Source of the DNA: Anaerolineaceae bacterium
GTDB lineage: Bacteria > Chloroflexota > Anaerolineae > Promineifilales > Promineifilaceae
Length of the DNA stretch: 33,932 nt
Direction of reading: 5' to 3'
NCBI GenBank assembly: GCA_002699125.1
Contig: PABI01000077.1
Location: 1 to 33,932 of the forward strand
Shown: positions 14,496 through 21,855 of the stretch, one piece after another
Position numbering within the stretch: position 1 is the first letter of the stretch
Layout of the letters: each line of letters opens with the position of its first letter
Program-made: the position numbers and the translations under genes
The notes under the pieces: model-generated
Seen by the model: the letters and a program-made list of their open reading frames with translations, nothing else
Databases searched by the model: none
What the model was told of the DNA's origin: nothing

Positions 14496-15287
14496 TCAAT
14501 GCAGCGTTGTTGTATTAGGCATCGTTCCCAAATGGGTGGGCAGTGGTAAATAAATATTAAACGTTGTGCCCAGGCCCGGCTGGCTGTCAACCTGAATTCC
14601 CCCTTTATACAAATTTACAATATCTAATACAGTCGATAAGCCCAGACCCCGCCCAGAGGGTTTTGTGGTAAAAAATGGAGAGAAAACCTGTTGAAGTTGA
14701 TAAGGTGTCATCCCGCTGCCTGTATCAGTTACTTGAAAATATACGTAAAAGCCGGGATGTAAAGAACGCGTGTTGATAAATTGGTATTGTTTATCATTTT
14801 CTCGAATTGTGTCTCGACCAGTTCGTAAGAGCACCAAACCGCTTCCGCCTTCAATTGATTCGGCGGCGTTGATGATTAAATTCATGATGAGCTGTTGAAT
14901 ATGAGCCCGTTTTGCCTCGACAGGGGGGATATTGGGCATGAGATCTAGCTGCAAAGAGACGCCATTGAGCAATGTCGTATTCAGCAAGCTAATGTTGTCT
15001 TTGATTAGCTCATTCAAGTCAATCAATTCATCCGGGGCATCCTGCGAAGAAGCATAGGTGAGCAGCTGCCGGGTTAGTTCAGCAGCAAATTCGGCTGCCT
15101 GCATAGCTTTTTCAATATGTGATCGAGCAACATTGTCTTGCGGAAGTGTGGCGAGAGCCAATGAGGTTTGGCCAACGATGCTGGTAAGTAAATTGCTAAA
15201 ATCGTGGGCGATGCCAGTTGCCAGAAAGCCAATGGTTTCTAGCTGCTGTGCCTGGGGATTTGGGTGTGGCGGCGAATTTGAAGACAT
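14496..15287 (-). CDS. orphan sensor histidine kinase without sensor domain
   Basis: A 263-aa cytoplasmic histidine kinase consisting only of the transmitter core. IAHDFSNLLT carries the phosphorylated histidine H28; the HATPase part has the N box (NLIINAAES, N136/N140), G1 DTGSGM (188-193), F box FSPFFTTK (202-209) and G2 GRGLGLS (212-218). There is no membrane segment, PAS domain or HAMP, and only about 20 residues precede the H-box, so the signal must come from a partner. No response regulator is adjacent. Its upstream region (15354-15430) carries 11-bp-period repeats like those upstream of the 58-aa peptide gene, which links it to the STAND/TPR genes on the same strand. Confidence 0.93.
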   Translation of the reverse strand: MSSNSPPHPNPQAQQLETIGFLATGIAHDFSNLLTSIVGQTSLALATLPQDNVARSHIEKAMQAAEFAAELTRQLLTYASSQDAPDELIDLNELIKDNISLLNTTLLNGVSLQLDLMPNIPPVEAKRAHIQQLIMNLIINAAESIEGGSGLVLLRTGRDTIRENDKQYQFINTRSLHPGFYVYFQVTDTGSGMTPYQLQQVFSPFFTTKPSGRGLGLSTVLDIVNLYKGGIQVDSQPGLGTTFNIYLPLPTHLGTMPNTTTLH

Positions 15288-15353
15288 ATCTAACTTTACG
15301 TTCGCAAAATATTAAACAGTTTTTAACGATATAAATCAAAATTATGGTAGCAC

Positions 15354-15430
15354 AATCGTAACAGCCAGCCCTCAAAAAGACTGTAAAACACCTTCAAAGT
15401 AACTGCAAATCCGGTGCATGTAACTGGGAA
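15354..15430 (-). promoter_or_regulatory. array of 11-bp-period direct repeats upstream of the kinase gene
   Basis: Read on the minus strand from 15430 downward in 11-base steps: TTCCCAGTTAC, ATGCACCGGAT, TTGCAGTTACT, TTGAAGGTGTT, TTACAGTCTTT, TTGAGGGCTGG, CTGTTACGATT. Five of seven units start TT and three match TTGCAGTT closely. An 11-bp period puts the units on one face of the helix, as for PhoB/OmpR boxes and SARP repeats. A possible -10 (CATAAT, 15346-15341) follows. Confidence 0.65.
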
Positions 15431-15472
15431 TGGGGTAATCCCAAGAGGCGAGATTGGGGCTTGTTGGGGGGG

Positions 15473-16678
15473 TTATTTTGCGTTAGCCAGTCGTTTTTGC
15501 ATGTAGTCGAGCAGTTCCGCCGCATGGGGCGTGTCTTTAAGCACCTGCAAACCAGCTATAGCTTCCTGCAAGGTTCGTTTGAATGCGGCCGTTTGGTCTC
15601 GTGCTTCGTATAAATCTGCCAGATTGTCGAGCGAATTGGCCCAGCTAAAGGTATCACCGAAACGTTGGTAGGCTGTGATTGCTTTGAGCAGCATTTCTTC
15701 GGCCGTCTCCCACTCTTCCAGCTGAGTGTACACCATGCCCAGATTGTTATAAATACTGGCCAACTCCATAGGTTCCTGAATTTGTGAATTTAACTGTAAA
15801 GCTTCATGCCATGCGGCCTCCGCCATATTGTAATTTCCCTGGCTAAAGGCTGAAATACCCATGTTGTTTTTTAATTGGCTTAAGTTGTGTACATCCCCCG
15901 ACGTATTTAGAACCTGCATTAATTCAACGGAAAGTTGGTTAATTTCTTCCCAATTCCCTGACTCAGCCCAAATCGCAATCAATGTAATAGACGCCTTAGT
16001 CAGTAAGTTTGAGTAGCCTAAATCGTGATAGAGGATGTAGGCTGTTTGTGCTGTTTCAAGTGCTTGTTCCCAACTGCGAATGCGACGGTAAATATTTGAC
16101 AAATTTAAGTACGCATTTGCCAGAGCTAAATCGTCTTCTGCCTCCTCAGCTGTTGCCAATGCCTTTTGACACAGAGAAATCCCTTTCTCCGGTTCTCCTT
16201 GAATATCTTTTAAAGAGGCAAGCATGGCTAATGTTCTTGAGTAATTCGATAAATTGCCTTGGTTTTTATAGAGCAGGCTGGCAGTATGGTAATTTTCTTC
16301 AGCATCGTGAAGATTGCCTTTATGATATTGAATGTCGCCAATTTGTTCGAGCAAGCGCGCTTCTTCATTTTGCCTATGCAAGAGCTTGCTGGTGTGGTGT
16401 ATTTGCTGAAGATAAACGAGCCATCTATCCCAGTCTGCATAGCCAAATATGATTGGAAATAAAAATTGGCCAAGTTTGAAAGCAAGTTCAAAGGTTTCAG
16501 GAGTTTGTAATGTCGTTTCTAGGGCCCGTAAAAAATTGTCGTAATCTTCATGAACAAGTGTAACGGGATCAGCGCTTGTTTCCAGAATTTCAAACCAGCG
16601 TTGGGCATTGGCCAGCTTCTGCTGCTGGAGGACGTTTCGCCATCTAGCCTTTTCTGAAATAGCAGGGGCAGTACTCAT
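15473..16678 (-). CDS. TPR-repeat protein, partner of the upstream NB-ARC protein
   Basis: A 401-aa, all-helical protein with about seven tetratricopeptide repeats from roughly residue 90 to 390. Clear units include LLEQIGDIQYHKGNLHDAEE, LANAYLNLSNIYRRIRSWEQ, LKNNMGISAFSQGNYNMAEA, ASIYNNLGMVYTQLEEWETA and SLDNLADLYEARDQ. There is no signal peptide or enzyme domain. Its start codon overlaps the NB-ARC stop as TAATG, so translation is coupled. In STAND proteins the TPR sensor is normally on the same chain as the NB-ARC domain; here the same layout is split over two genes. TPR proteins of this kind can bind peptides or proteins. The kinase gene follows downstream after 185 bases. Confidence 0.9.
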   Translation of the reverse strand: MSTAPAISEKARWRNVLQQQKLANAQRWFEILETSADPVTLVHEDYDNFLRALETTLQTPETFELAFKLGQFLFPIIFGYADWDRWLVYLQQIHHTSKLLHRQNEEARLLEQIGDIQYHKGNLHDAEENYHTASLLYKNQGNLSNYSRTLAMLASLKDIQGEPEKGISLCQKALATAEEAEDDLALANAYLNLSNIYRRIRSWEQALETAQTAYILYHDLGYSNLLTKASITLIAIWAESGNWEEINQLSVELMQVLNTSGDVHNLSQLKNNMGISAFSQGNYNMAEAAWHEALQLNSQIQEPMELASIYNNLGMVYTQLEEWETAEEMLLKAITAYQRFGDTFSWANSLDNLADLYEARDQTAAFKRTLQEAIAGLQVLKDTPHAAELLDYMQKRLANAK

Positions 16679-18102
16679 TAACTTTCCTCAAACATCCGCA
16701 ATAAAAAGATCTCCGTTAGTCGGTGCAGCTTATACCTTCTTTCCAAAAGTGAGCCGGCAATATCCACCAGGGATGACAGTACCAATCCTGTCACGCTGTT
16801 ATAAACCACCGGCTCCGTTAATTCGGAAACAGCGACTAGATGCTCTATCGTAAAACCTGAATCCCCAGCTTGTGTCAGGCTTATCAAGATAGTTTTACTA
16901 TTATCGTCTAATGATTCCCAAATTTCGCGGAAAATATAATCAAAAATCCCTTCGTTTGTTTCTGTAGGCTTTTTGGCCGTGAACCGGCTGAGTACACTGG
17001 ACAGAGAGTAAAATCTTAACTGTCCAATAATTAGTTTTAGAGCCAAAGGGTTTCCGCCAACGACTTCATAAATCTTTAGGAGTTCTTCATTTGTTGCACT
17101 GACGAGATCCGTAAAGCCACCCCGTTTAGCTTCTTGCCGAATTAATTGAAGTGCCGCGTCTTGACTTAATTCTTTGTGAGAATAAGAAAATACTCCAGGT
17201 TCAGATAATAAGCGAATGCGTGAAGTAAGTAGAAATTTGGTGGGATTCTGCCATGTTTGCAGCTCTGGAATCAAACTCTGATAGTCAGCAACTGTTTCCA
17301 GATTGTCTACGATGATGAAGCAGCGACGATCTTTTAAAAATTTGTAAAGCATTCGCTGTCTTTGTAAATGTGTTGAGCTGTTGCCAGTGGCCAGATTAAA
17401 TTGAATGCATAGCTTTTCAATTAAGAGAGGAAGGGTCAAAGCCGGACGGCCGCTTTCAATTTGCAGACGGCCCAGCATAGACAGGTGGGTATGCTTTGCT
17501 GTAACCCAGGCAATTTCATCAAATCGTGTTGTTTTTATAGTTTGCCGGGCTAAATGATCGGCCAGTGCTGTTTTGCCTAAACCGCCAATGCCATCAATAG
17601 AGACTATAAAATGCCCGTTCTCATCGAATAAAGCATCTGTCAAGGTTTTTTCTGCTTCCTCAATACCAACCAGTGTTTCGTATGAAGGAATACTTAAACG
17701 ACTGCTCATCTTGGCCCGCCATTCCGTACTAGCCAGATCTTCTAGCTGGTTCAGAATTTCCGTTAAATGAGATACGGCCTGACGCTGGCGATAATAGAGG
17801 GTGGATTCAGATATATTGAGACGGTTGGCTACCGTTAATACATCCCGTCGGTTTTCAAAGCGTTCTCGTAATAGCTCTTCTGCTTCTGGGGAAACATTAC
17901 GCAATTGTTCCAGGGCATAACTAAGAATGGCCCGGTTATTAGCAGCTGGCCCAGCTTCTGCCAGCGTACTGTACACATCTTCGGATTGAGAGAGATTCAA
18001 GCCCAAACGCATTTGCTGCAAAGGCCAATAGTTGGTTTCCCCACCATGCCACAAGCGTAGAGCAGCTAGAACATCATCTGAATTAATCACAATTTCCCTC
18101 AT
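16678..18102 (-). CDS. HTH-NB-ARC STAND ATPase regulator
   Basis: A 474-aa STAND-class protein. Residues 85-110 (RRDVLTVANRLNISESTLYYRQRQAV) form a helix-turn-helix of the LuxR/sigma region-4 type. The NB-ARC ATPase follows: Walker A GIGGLGKT (171-178), Walker B CFIIVDN (261-267), sensor LLTSRIR (291-297), GGNPLALKL (349-357), then a winged-helix region ending in LHRLTEIFL, where the MHD motif normally lies. The protein stops there; the sensor repeats are in the next gene. STAND ATPases switch between ADP and ATP states on ligand binding and oligomerise. The HTH suggests a transcription factor. It is divergent from the 58-aa peptide gene, with the repeat array between. No Shine-Dalgarno sequence is seen. 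Confidence 0.9.
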   Translation of the reverse strand: MREIVINSDDVLAALRLWHGGETNYWPLQQMRLGLNLSQSEDVYSTLAEAGPAANNRAILSYALEQLRNVSPEAEELLRERFENRRDVLTVANRLNISESTLYYRQRQAVSHLTEILNQLEDLASTEWRAKMSSRLSIPSYETLVGIEEAEKTLTDALFDENGHFIVSIDGIGGLGKTALADHLARQTIKTTRFDEIAWVTAKHTHLSMLGRLQIESGRPALTLPLLIEKLCIQFNLATGNSSTHLQRQRMLYKFLKDRRCFIIVDNLETVADYQSLIPELQTWQNPTKFLLTSRIRLLSEPGVFSYSHKELSQDAALQLIRQEAKRGGFTDLVSATNEELLKIYEVVGGNPLALKLIIGQLRFYSLSSVLSRFTAKKPTETNEGIFDYIFREIWESLDDNSKTILISLTQAGDSGFTIEHLVAVSELTEPVVYNSVTGLVLSSLVDIAGSLLERRYKLHRLTEIFLLRMFEES

Positions 18103-18194
18103 TTAGTTCAGTTCGGTAATAAGGTTACTATTTTATGCTCAATACGGCCGTCGCCATAGGATCATAAGCTATCTTACACGCTTTGGGGAATTTT

Positions 18195-18281
18195 TTGCAG
18201 GGGGGTTGAAGTCATATTGAAGTTCTTTTGTAGTTTCTTGCAGTTAGCTTCTGTTAACGTTGCAGTCACTTATGACTTCTA
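18195..18281 (+). promoter_or_regulatory. array of 11-bp-period direct repeats upstream of the peptide gene
   Basis: Units at 18195 (TTGCAGGGGGG), 18206 (TTGAAGTCATA), 18217 (TTGAAGTTCTT), 18228 (TTGTAGTTTC, 10 bases), 18238 (TTGCAGTTAGC), 18249 (TTCTGTTAACG), 18260 (TTGCAGTCACT) and 18271 (TATGACTTCTA). Six of eight start TTG. GAAGTCATA at 18208-18216 is also an exact inverted copy of TATGACTTC at 18271-18279. It lies in the divergent region between the STAND gene and the peptide gene and matches the kinase-upstream array. Confidence 0.7.
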
Positions 18282-18352
18282 AGCCCACATCACATAGTAG
18301 TTTTCTAGATAAAAATGGGCGCTATTCAATCTTCACGGAGAGGAGGTTTTTT

Positions 18353-18529
18353 ATGACATCGTTAATCCATAGCAATAAGGTGGCTTTTTTTCTACTCGTT
18401 CTGGTTATTGTCAGTCTGTTGACCATTTTGGCTTTTGCCATTGTTACCCATGGTGCTGGCCTGGAACTTCTTGATACGTCCACGATGCGCTACTGTGCAT
18501 CAAGCGGTGGAGTTTGCACCGGCGTCTGA
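18353..18529 (+). CDS. small single-span membrane peptide with two C-terminal cysteines
   Basis: A 58-aa product. The start is the ATG preceded by GAGAGGAGG at 18336-18344, the strongest ribosome binding site in the region; an in-frame upstream ATG at 18260 lacks one. Residues 1-10 are polar, 11-34 form a hydrophobic membrane segment or signal (AFFLLVLVIVSLLTILAFAI), and the tail of about 24 residues ends LLDTSTMRYCASSGGVCTGV with C48 and C55. I recognise no family. The layout fits an exported signal peptide precursor, a small membrane regulator, or a modified-peptide precursor, and nothing visible decides between them. It is followed by the DJ-1-like gene on the same strand and preceded by the 11-bp repeat array. 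Confidence 0.75.
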   Translation: MTSLIHSNKVAFFLLVLVIVSLLTILAFAIVTHGAGLELLDTSTMRYCASSGGVCTGV

Positions 18530-18607
18530 TTTGATCATTCAATTTATAATCAAAAACATAACAAGGTAGCCACAACCTTGTGAGTTGTTGGCAACACGAG
18601 GAGCATC

Positions 18608-19084
18608 ATGTCTTTACCCTATCGGAATGGCAGAAAGAAAAGATCACAAAGCTATATTTTGATTGGCGACGGCTTTGATGAGCTGGAAGTCATCTACTTC
18701 TTGCACAATTTTCGCCAGGCTGGCTTGTCGATTAAAAGTGTGAGCTTGTTTGACAAACTGGTGTACAGTCGGCAGGGTGTGGGTTTAAAGGCGGATTATG
18801 CCCTGGCAGATAAGCCATTTGATCCCTCCGGCGATGATTGCTTGCTGATTTTGCCATCGGGTGGCCGAAATGGGGATGCGTTACGCCATGATGCCCGGGT
18901 TAAGTCATTGTTGATGCAGTTTAACAGTGGCCGGGGACGTGTGGCGGTAACGGGTAGTAACCGGCATTTGGCTGAAGATGTGGAACAAGTTTGCTCTGAT
19001 CGGTTGACATTGCAGCACAAGGCAGAACAAGGGCTCGAAGATTTTGTTAAATCATTGACGGAACGCATTGTTTATGCTTCATAA
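18608..19084 (+). CDS. DJ-1/PfpI-like protein lacking the nucleophile cysteine
   Basis: A 158-aa protein with the DJ-1/PfpI (class I glutamine-amidotransferase-like) fold pattern: YILIGDGFDELEVIYFLHNFRQAG (residues 16-39; E25 is at the family's conserved glutamate position), a second strand SIKSVSLF, DDCLLILPSGGRNGDALR (the GG loop, 76-93) and RGRVAVTGSNRHLAED (109-124). In active members the last strand leads to a nucleophile elbow with cysteine (A-x-C-x-G/A); here the position is T115-G. It is therefore probably not a protease, glyoxalase or deglycase and may be a binding or sensor protein. GAGGAG precedes the ATG. It is probably co-transcribed with the 58-aa peptide gene and ends in an intrinsic terminator. 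Confidence 0.75.
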   Translation: MSLPYRNGRKKRSQSYILIGDGFDELEVIYFLHNFRQAGLSIKSVSLFDKLVYSRQGVGLKADYALADKPFDPSGDDCLLILPSGGRNGDALRHDARVKSLLMQFNSGRGRVAVTGSNRHLAEDVEQVCSDRLTLQHKAEQGLEDFVKSLTERIVYAS

Positions 19085-19118
19085 TGAATTCTTGGCAAAA
19101 ATATGTAGGTAACAACGG

Positions 19119-19150
19119 AAGCCCTGGACCAAGTTCCAGGGCTTTTTTTT
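19119..19150 (+). terminator. intrinsic terminator after the DJ-1-like gene
   Basis: AAGCCCTGGA pairs with TCCAGGGCTT around a short loop, followed directly by a run of eight T. It ends the peptide/DJ-1-like transcript. The region around it also carries an ACGGCCGT copy at 19151. Confidence 0.92.
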
Positions 19151-19167
19151 ACGGCCGTTTCCCTGCC

Positions 19168-19656
19168 TCAATCCCCCACAACCTTCACCATTCCTACCCA
19201 CTTTACCTGTCGCAGCGCATCATCCCGTTCGCTGGGCACGATCAGGCGCACCAGTCCCTGTTCACGGGTGAGCGGCTGTCCATCCATCTGATACGCCAGT
19301 ACAATAGGGCCAGCCGGGTCTGGTTGGTACAGTTCCACCGCCAATACGCGGTTGCCAAACCCGTCGGTGCTTATAACTTCTACTTGAGACCATGGCTCAG
19401 GGCAATAATGGCGAACAAAATCTAAAAGCGTTGCTCCGGTGAACGTGAAGGGGCCAGAGGTGCCGTGCCCGGTGCTGACGATGTAGCAGTTTGGTACGGA
19501 GGTTGTTGGTAACTGCTGTAGATCGTGGACGGTGATGGTTTGGGAACGGCCGTCTGGCAGCACCAGTTCAAACGCCGGGTCGGTTGAAGGGGGCGCTGGA
19601 TTGGGGTCATGGCTGTGTGGTTGCAGGGGATCGGCCGTTTCATCGTGTGGACTCAT
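19168..19656 (-). CDS. oxidoreductase molybdopterin-binding domain protein (sulfite-oxidase-like fold)
   Basis: The start is the ATG at 19656 after GTGAGG; a longer frame reaches back into the lepA promoter and is unlikely. The 162-aa product matches the molybdopterin-binding fold of the sulfite oxidase family: FELVLPDGRSQTITVHDLQQLP, a FTGATLLDFVRHYCP helix, VISTDGFGNRVLAVEL, and the C-terminal ILAYQMDGQPLTREQGLVRLIVP. Active sulfite-oxidase-type enzymes use a cysteine in an early R-x-x-C context; here only the central VPNCYIV and RHYCP cysteines are visible, so enzymatic activity is doubtful. There is no signal peptide. It is divergent from lepA with 75 bases between. Confidence 0.8.
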   Translation of the reverse strand: MSPHDETADPLQPHSHDPNPAPPSTDPAFELVLPDGRSQTITVHDLQQLPTTSVPNCYIVSTGHGTSGPFTFTGATLLDFVRHYCPEPWSQVEVISTDGFGNRVLAVELYQPDPAGPIVLAYQMDGQPLTREQGLVRLIVPSERDDALRQVKWVGMVKVVGD

Positions 19657-19718
19657 TAAAAACCTCACAAAAAATGTGCTTTCCGCAGCACTGAATAACC
19701 ATTTATCATTCATTTTGA

Positions 19719-19724
19719 TATACT
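19719..19724 (+). promoter_or_regulatory. -10 element of lepA, placed for a leaderless mRNA
   Basis: TATACT in a GATATACT context ends 7 bases before the lepA ATG, with no Shine-Dalgarno sequence between. The -35 region is weak. The geometry is the same as at the 12614 gene. Confidence 0.5.
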
Positions 19725-19731
19725 ACAGGGC

Positions 19732-21537
19732 ATGACACAAAGCAACATTCGTAATTTCTGCATTATCGCCCATATTGATCATGGGAAATCTACCTTAGCC
19801 GACCGCCTGCTGCAAGAAACCGGCACCCTCACCGAGCGTGAGATGCAAGAGCAGGTGCTAGACAGCATGGATTTGGAGCGGGAAAAAGGCGTCACCATCA
19901 AAGCTTCGGCCGTACGTATGAAGTACACCGCCAAAGATGGGGAAGAATACATCATGAACCTCATCGACACGCCGGGGCATGTTGATTTTGGCTACGAAGT
20001 GAGCCGTGCCTTGCTCGGCTGCGAAGGTGCCTTGCTGGTTGTGGACGCCACACAGGGGATTGAAGCCCAAACCCTGGCCAATCTCTACCTGGCGTTAGAA
20101 GCAGACCTGGAGATCATCCCCGTGGTGAACAAAATCGATCTGCCGGCTGCCTTGCCCGAAGACGTTGCCGAAGAAATTGAAAACATCATTGGCATTGCGG
20201 CCGAAGATGTGATTCCTATCAGTGCCAAAACAGGTACAAACATTGGCCGGGTTTTGGAGGCCGTGGTGCAGCGCGTGCCGCCGCCGACCATTAACAACGA
20301 AGCTCCCTTGCGCGCTTTGGTCTTCGACTCCCACTATGATTCCTACAAAGGCGTCATCGCCTACATACGTGTGTTTGAAGGCAGGCTGAACAAACGCCAA
20401 TGGATTAAGATGATGTCCAACGAGGTAACGGCCGAACCCATCGAAATTGGCATTTTTGCACCTGCTATGAAGCCGGTTGATACCCTTTCTGCAGGTGAGG
20501 TAGGCTACATCGCCACTGGACTGAAAACCGTGCGTGAATGTCGCGTCGGTGACACGATTACCCTGCGCGATCAGCCTGCCGATAAGCCATTACCCGGCTA
20601 CCAGTCTGTCAAACCAATGGTGTTTGCCGGTTTTTATCCCACCGAGGGTGAAGATTATTCCCTCTTGAAAGAAGCTTTAGAGCGGCTGCAATTGAACGAC
20701 GCCGCCCTTGTTTTTGAGCAAGAAACGTCTGATGCGCTTAACTTCGGCTTCCGCTGCGGCTTTTTGGGATTGTTCCACATGGAAATTATCCAGGAGCGGC
20801 TGGAGCGTGAATACGATCTCGATCTGGTGGCCACCGCTCCCAGCGTGCGTTATGAAGTGAAGATGGCTCACACCGGTGAAGAAATTGTCATCGACAGCCC
20901 TGCCGAGCTGCCCGATGAAAGCCAAATCGAAGAAATTCGTGAGCCGTGGATGCATGTGCAAATCTTCACGCCAGATGAATATTACGGCGTAGTGATGGAT
21001 TTGGTTATCAAGCGGCGCGGCGAATTTGTGGGGCAGGAATATCCCGCGCCAGGGCGCGTCGTTCTCAAGTTTGATATTCCCCTGGCGGAAATCATCATCG
21101 ATTTTTACGACAAGCTCAAAAGCGGCACGCGTGGCTATGCCTCGATGGATTATGAAGCGGCCGGTTACCGCGCCTCTGACCTGGTGAAGCTGGAAGTGCT
21201 GGTGAATAAACAAGAGGTTGATGCCCTGGCAATGATTGTCCATAAAGATGATGCGTACCATCGTGGGCAAAGGTTGGTGACGGCCCTGAAAAGCAAAATT
21301 CCGCGCCAGATGTTTGAAGTGCCCATCCAGGCAGCCACGGGCAAACGGGTCATCAGCCGGGCCACGGTGAAGGCAATGCGCAAAGACGTATTGGCCAAAT
21401 GCTATGGCGGCGACATCACCCGTAAGCGCAAGCTGCTGGAGAAGCAGAAGAAGGGCAAGAAGCGCATGAAAATGATTGGCACGGTAGAGGTGCCGCAAGA
21501 AGCGTTTATGGCCGTCTTGCAGCTTAACGATGACTAA
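19732..21537 (+). CDS. lepA: elongation factor 4 (LepA), ribosome-associated GTPase
   Basis: A full-length 601-aa LepA/EF4, a translational GTPase that acts on the ribosome. G motifs: [10 protein letters not shown] (G1), GVTI (G3-preceding switch I), DTPGH (G3), NKIDLP (G4) and SAKTG (G5). Later domains include [29 protein letters not shown], and the LepA-specific C-terminal block [24 protein letters not shown] (about 565-588). It starts at an ATG with almost no leader. A terminator follows. Between 19554 and 21957, which covers this gene, no exact ACGGCCGT is present; ACGGCCGA occurs once. Confidence 0.97.
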   Translation: MTQSNIRNFCIIAHIDHGKSTLADRLLQETGTLTEREMQEQVLDSMDLEREKGVTIKASAVRMKYTAKDGEEYIMNLIDTPGHVDFGYEVSRALLGCEGALLVVDATQGIEAQTLANLYLALEADLEIIPVVNKIDLPAALPEDVAEEIENIIGIAAEDVIPISAKTGTNIGRVLEAVVQRVPPPTINNEAPLRALVFDSHYDSYKGVIAYIRVFEGRLNKRQWIKMMSNEVTAEPIEIGIFAPAMKPVDTLSAGEVGYIATGLKTVRECRVGDTITLRDQPADKPLPGYQSVKPMVFAGFYPTEGEDYSLLKEALERLQLNDAALVFEQETSDALNFGFRCGFLGLFHMEIIQERLEREYDLDLVATAPSVRYEVKMAHTGEEIVIDSPAELPDESQIEEIREPWMHVQIFTPDEYYGVVMDLVIKRRGEFVGQEYPAPGRVVLKFDIPLAEIIIDFYDKLKSGTRGYASMDYEAAGYRASDLVKLEVLVNKQEVDALAMIVHKDDAYHRGQRLVTALKSKIPRQMFEVPIQAATGKRVISRATVKAMRKDVLAKCYGGDITRKRKLLEKQKKGKKRMKMIGTVEVPQEAFMAVLQLNDD

Positions 21538-21546
21538 CTAATTTTC

Positions 21547-21580
21547 AAAAGCCATCTCGTTATTGAGATGGCTTTTCTTT
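21547..21580 (+). terminator. intrinsic terminator after lepA
   Basis: AAAAGCCATCTC (21547-21558) and GAGATGGCTTTT (21564-21575) form a 12-bp stem with a 6-nt loop, followed by CTTTG. It lies 10 bases after the lepA stop. Confidence 0.88.
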
Positions 21581-21588
21581 GTTCTAAC

Positions 21589-21855
21589 ATGGCAGACTCA
21601 GAACCGAATTCACTGCTGGAACTTGGGCCAAAATCCACTGTTTGGCTGGCCGATATAGGTATACAGACGCATCGGGAGCTGGAGGAAATGGGGATTGTGC
21701 CTGCGTACTGTCTATTGAAGGCGCAAGGCTATCCGGTGAGCCTCAACTTGCTGTATGCGCTCTATGGCGCATTGCATGGCATCCCCTGGAATAAAGTGCC
21801 ACCAGAGGTAAAAGAACAGCTACAGGCCGAAGTGGAAGGATTTCACTTTGGATAG
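21589..21855 (+). CDS. TfoX C-terminal domain protein
   Basis: An 88-aa protein that is essentially a single TfoX_C domain: LLELGPKSTVWLADIGIQTHRELEEMG, AYCLLKAQGYPVSLNLLYALYGALHGIPWNKVPPEVKEQL. TfoX/Sxy proteins regulate competence in gammaproteobacteria, but isolated TfoX_C domains are widespread and their function is unknown; the fold is a helix-hairpin-helix-like bundle. I chose the ATG at 21589 because an upstream ATG at 21568 lies inside the lepA terminator stem. It overlaps the pyrD start by 8 bases, so the two are translationally coupled. Confidence 0.85.
   Translation: MADSEPNSLLELGPKSTVWLADIGIQTHRELEEMGIVPAYCLLKAQGYPVSLNLLYALYGALHGIPWNKVPPEVKEQLQAEVEGFHFG

Noticed and set aside
20677..21498. 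Minus-strand open frame of 273 codons inside lepA
   Set aside because: A shadow of lepA, which is strongly conserved at protein level.
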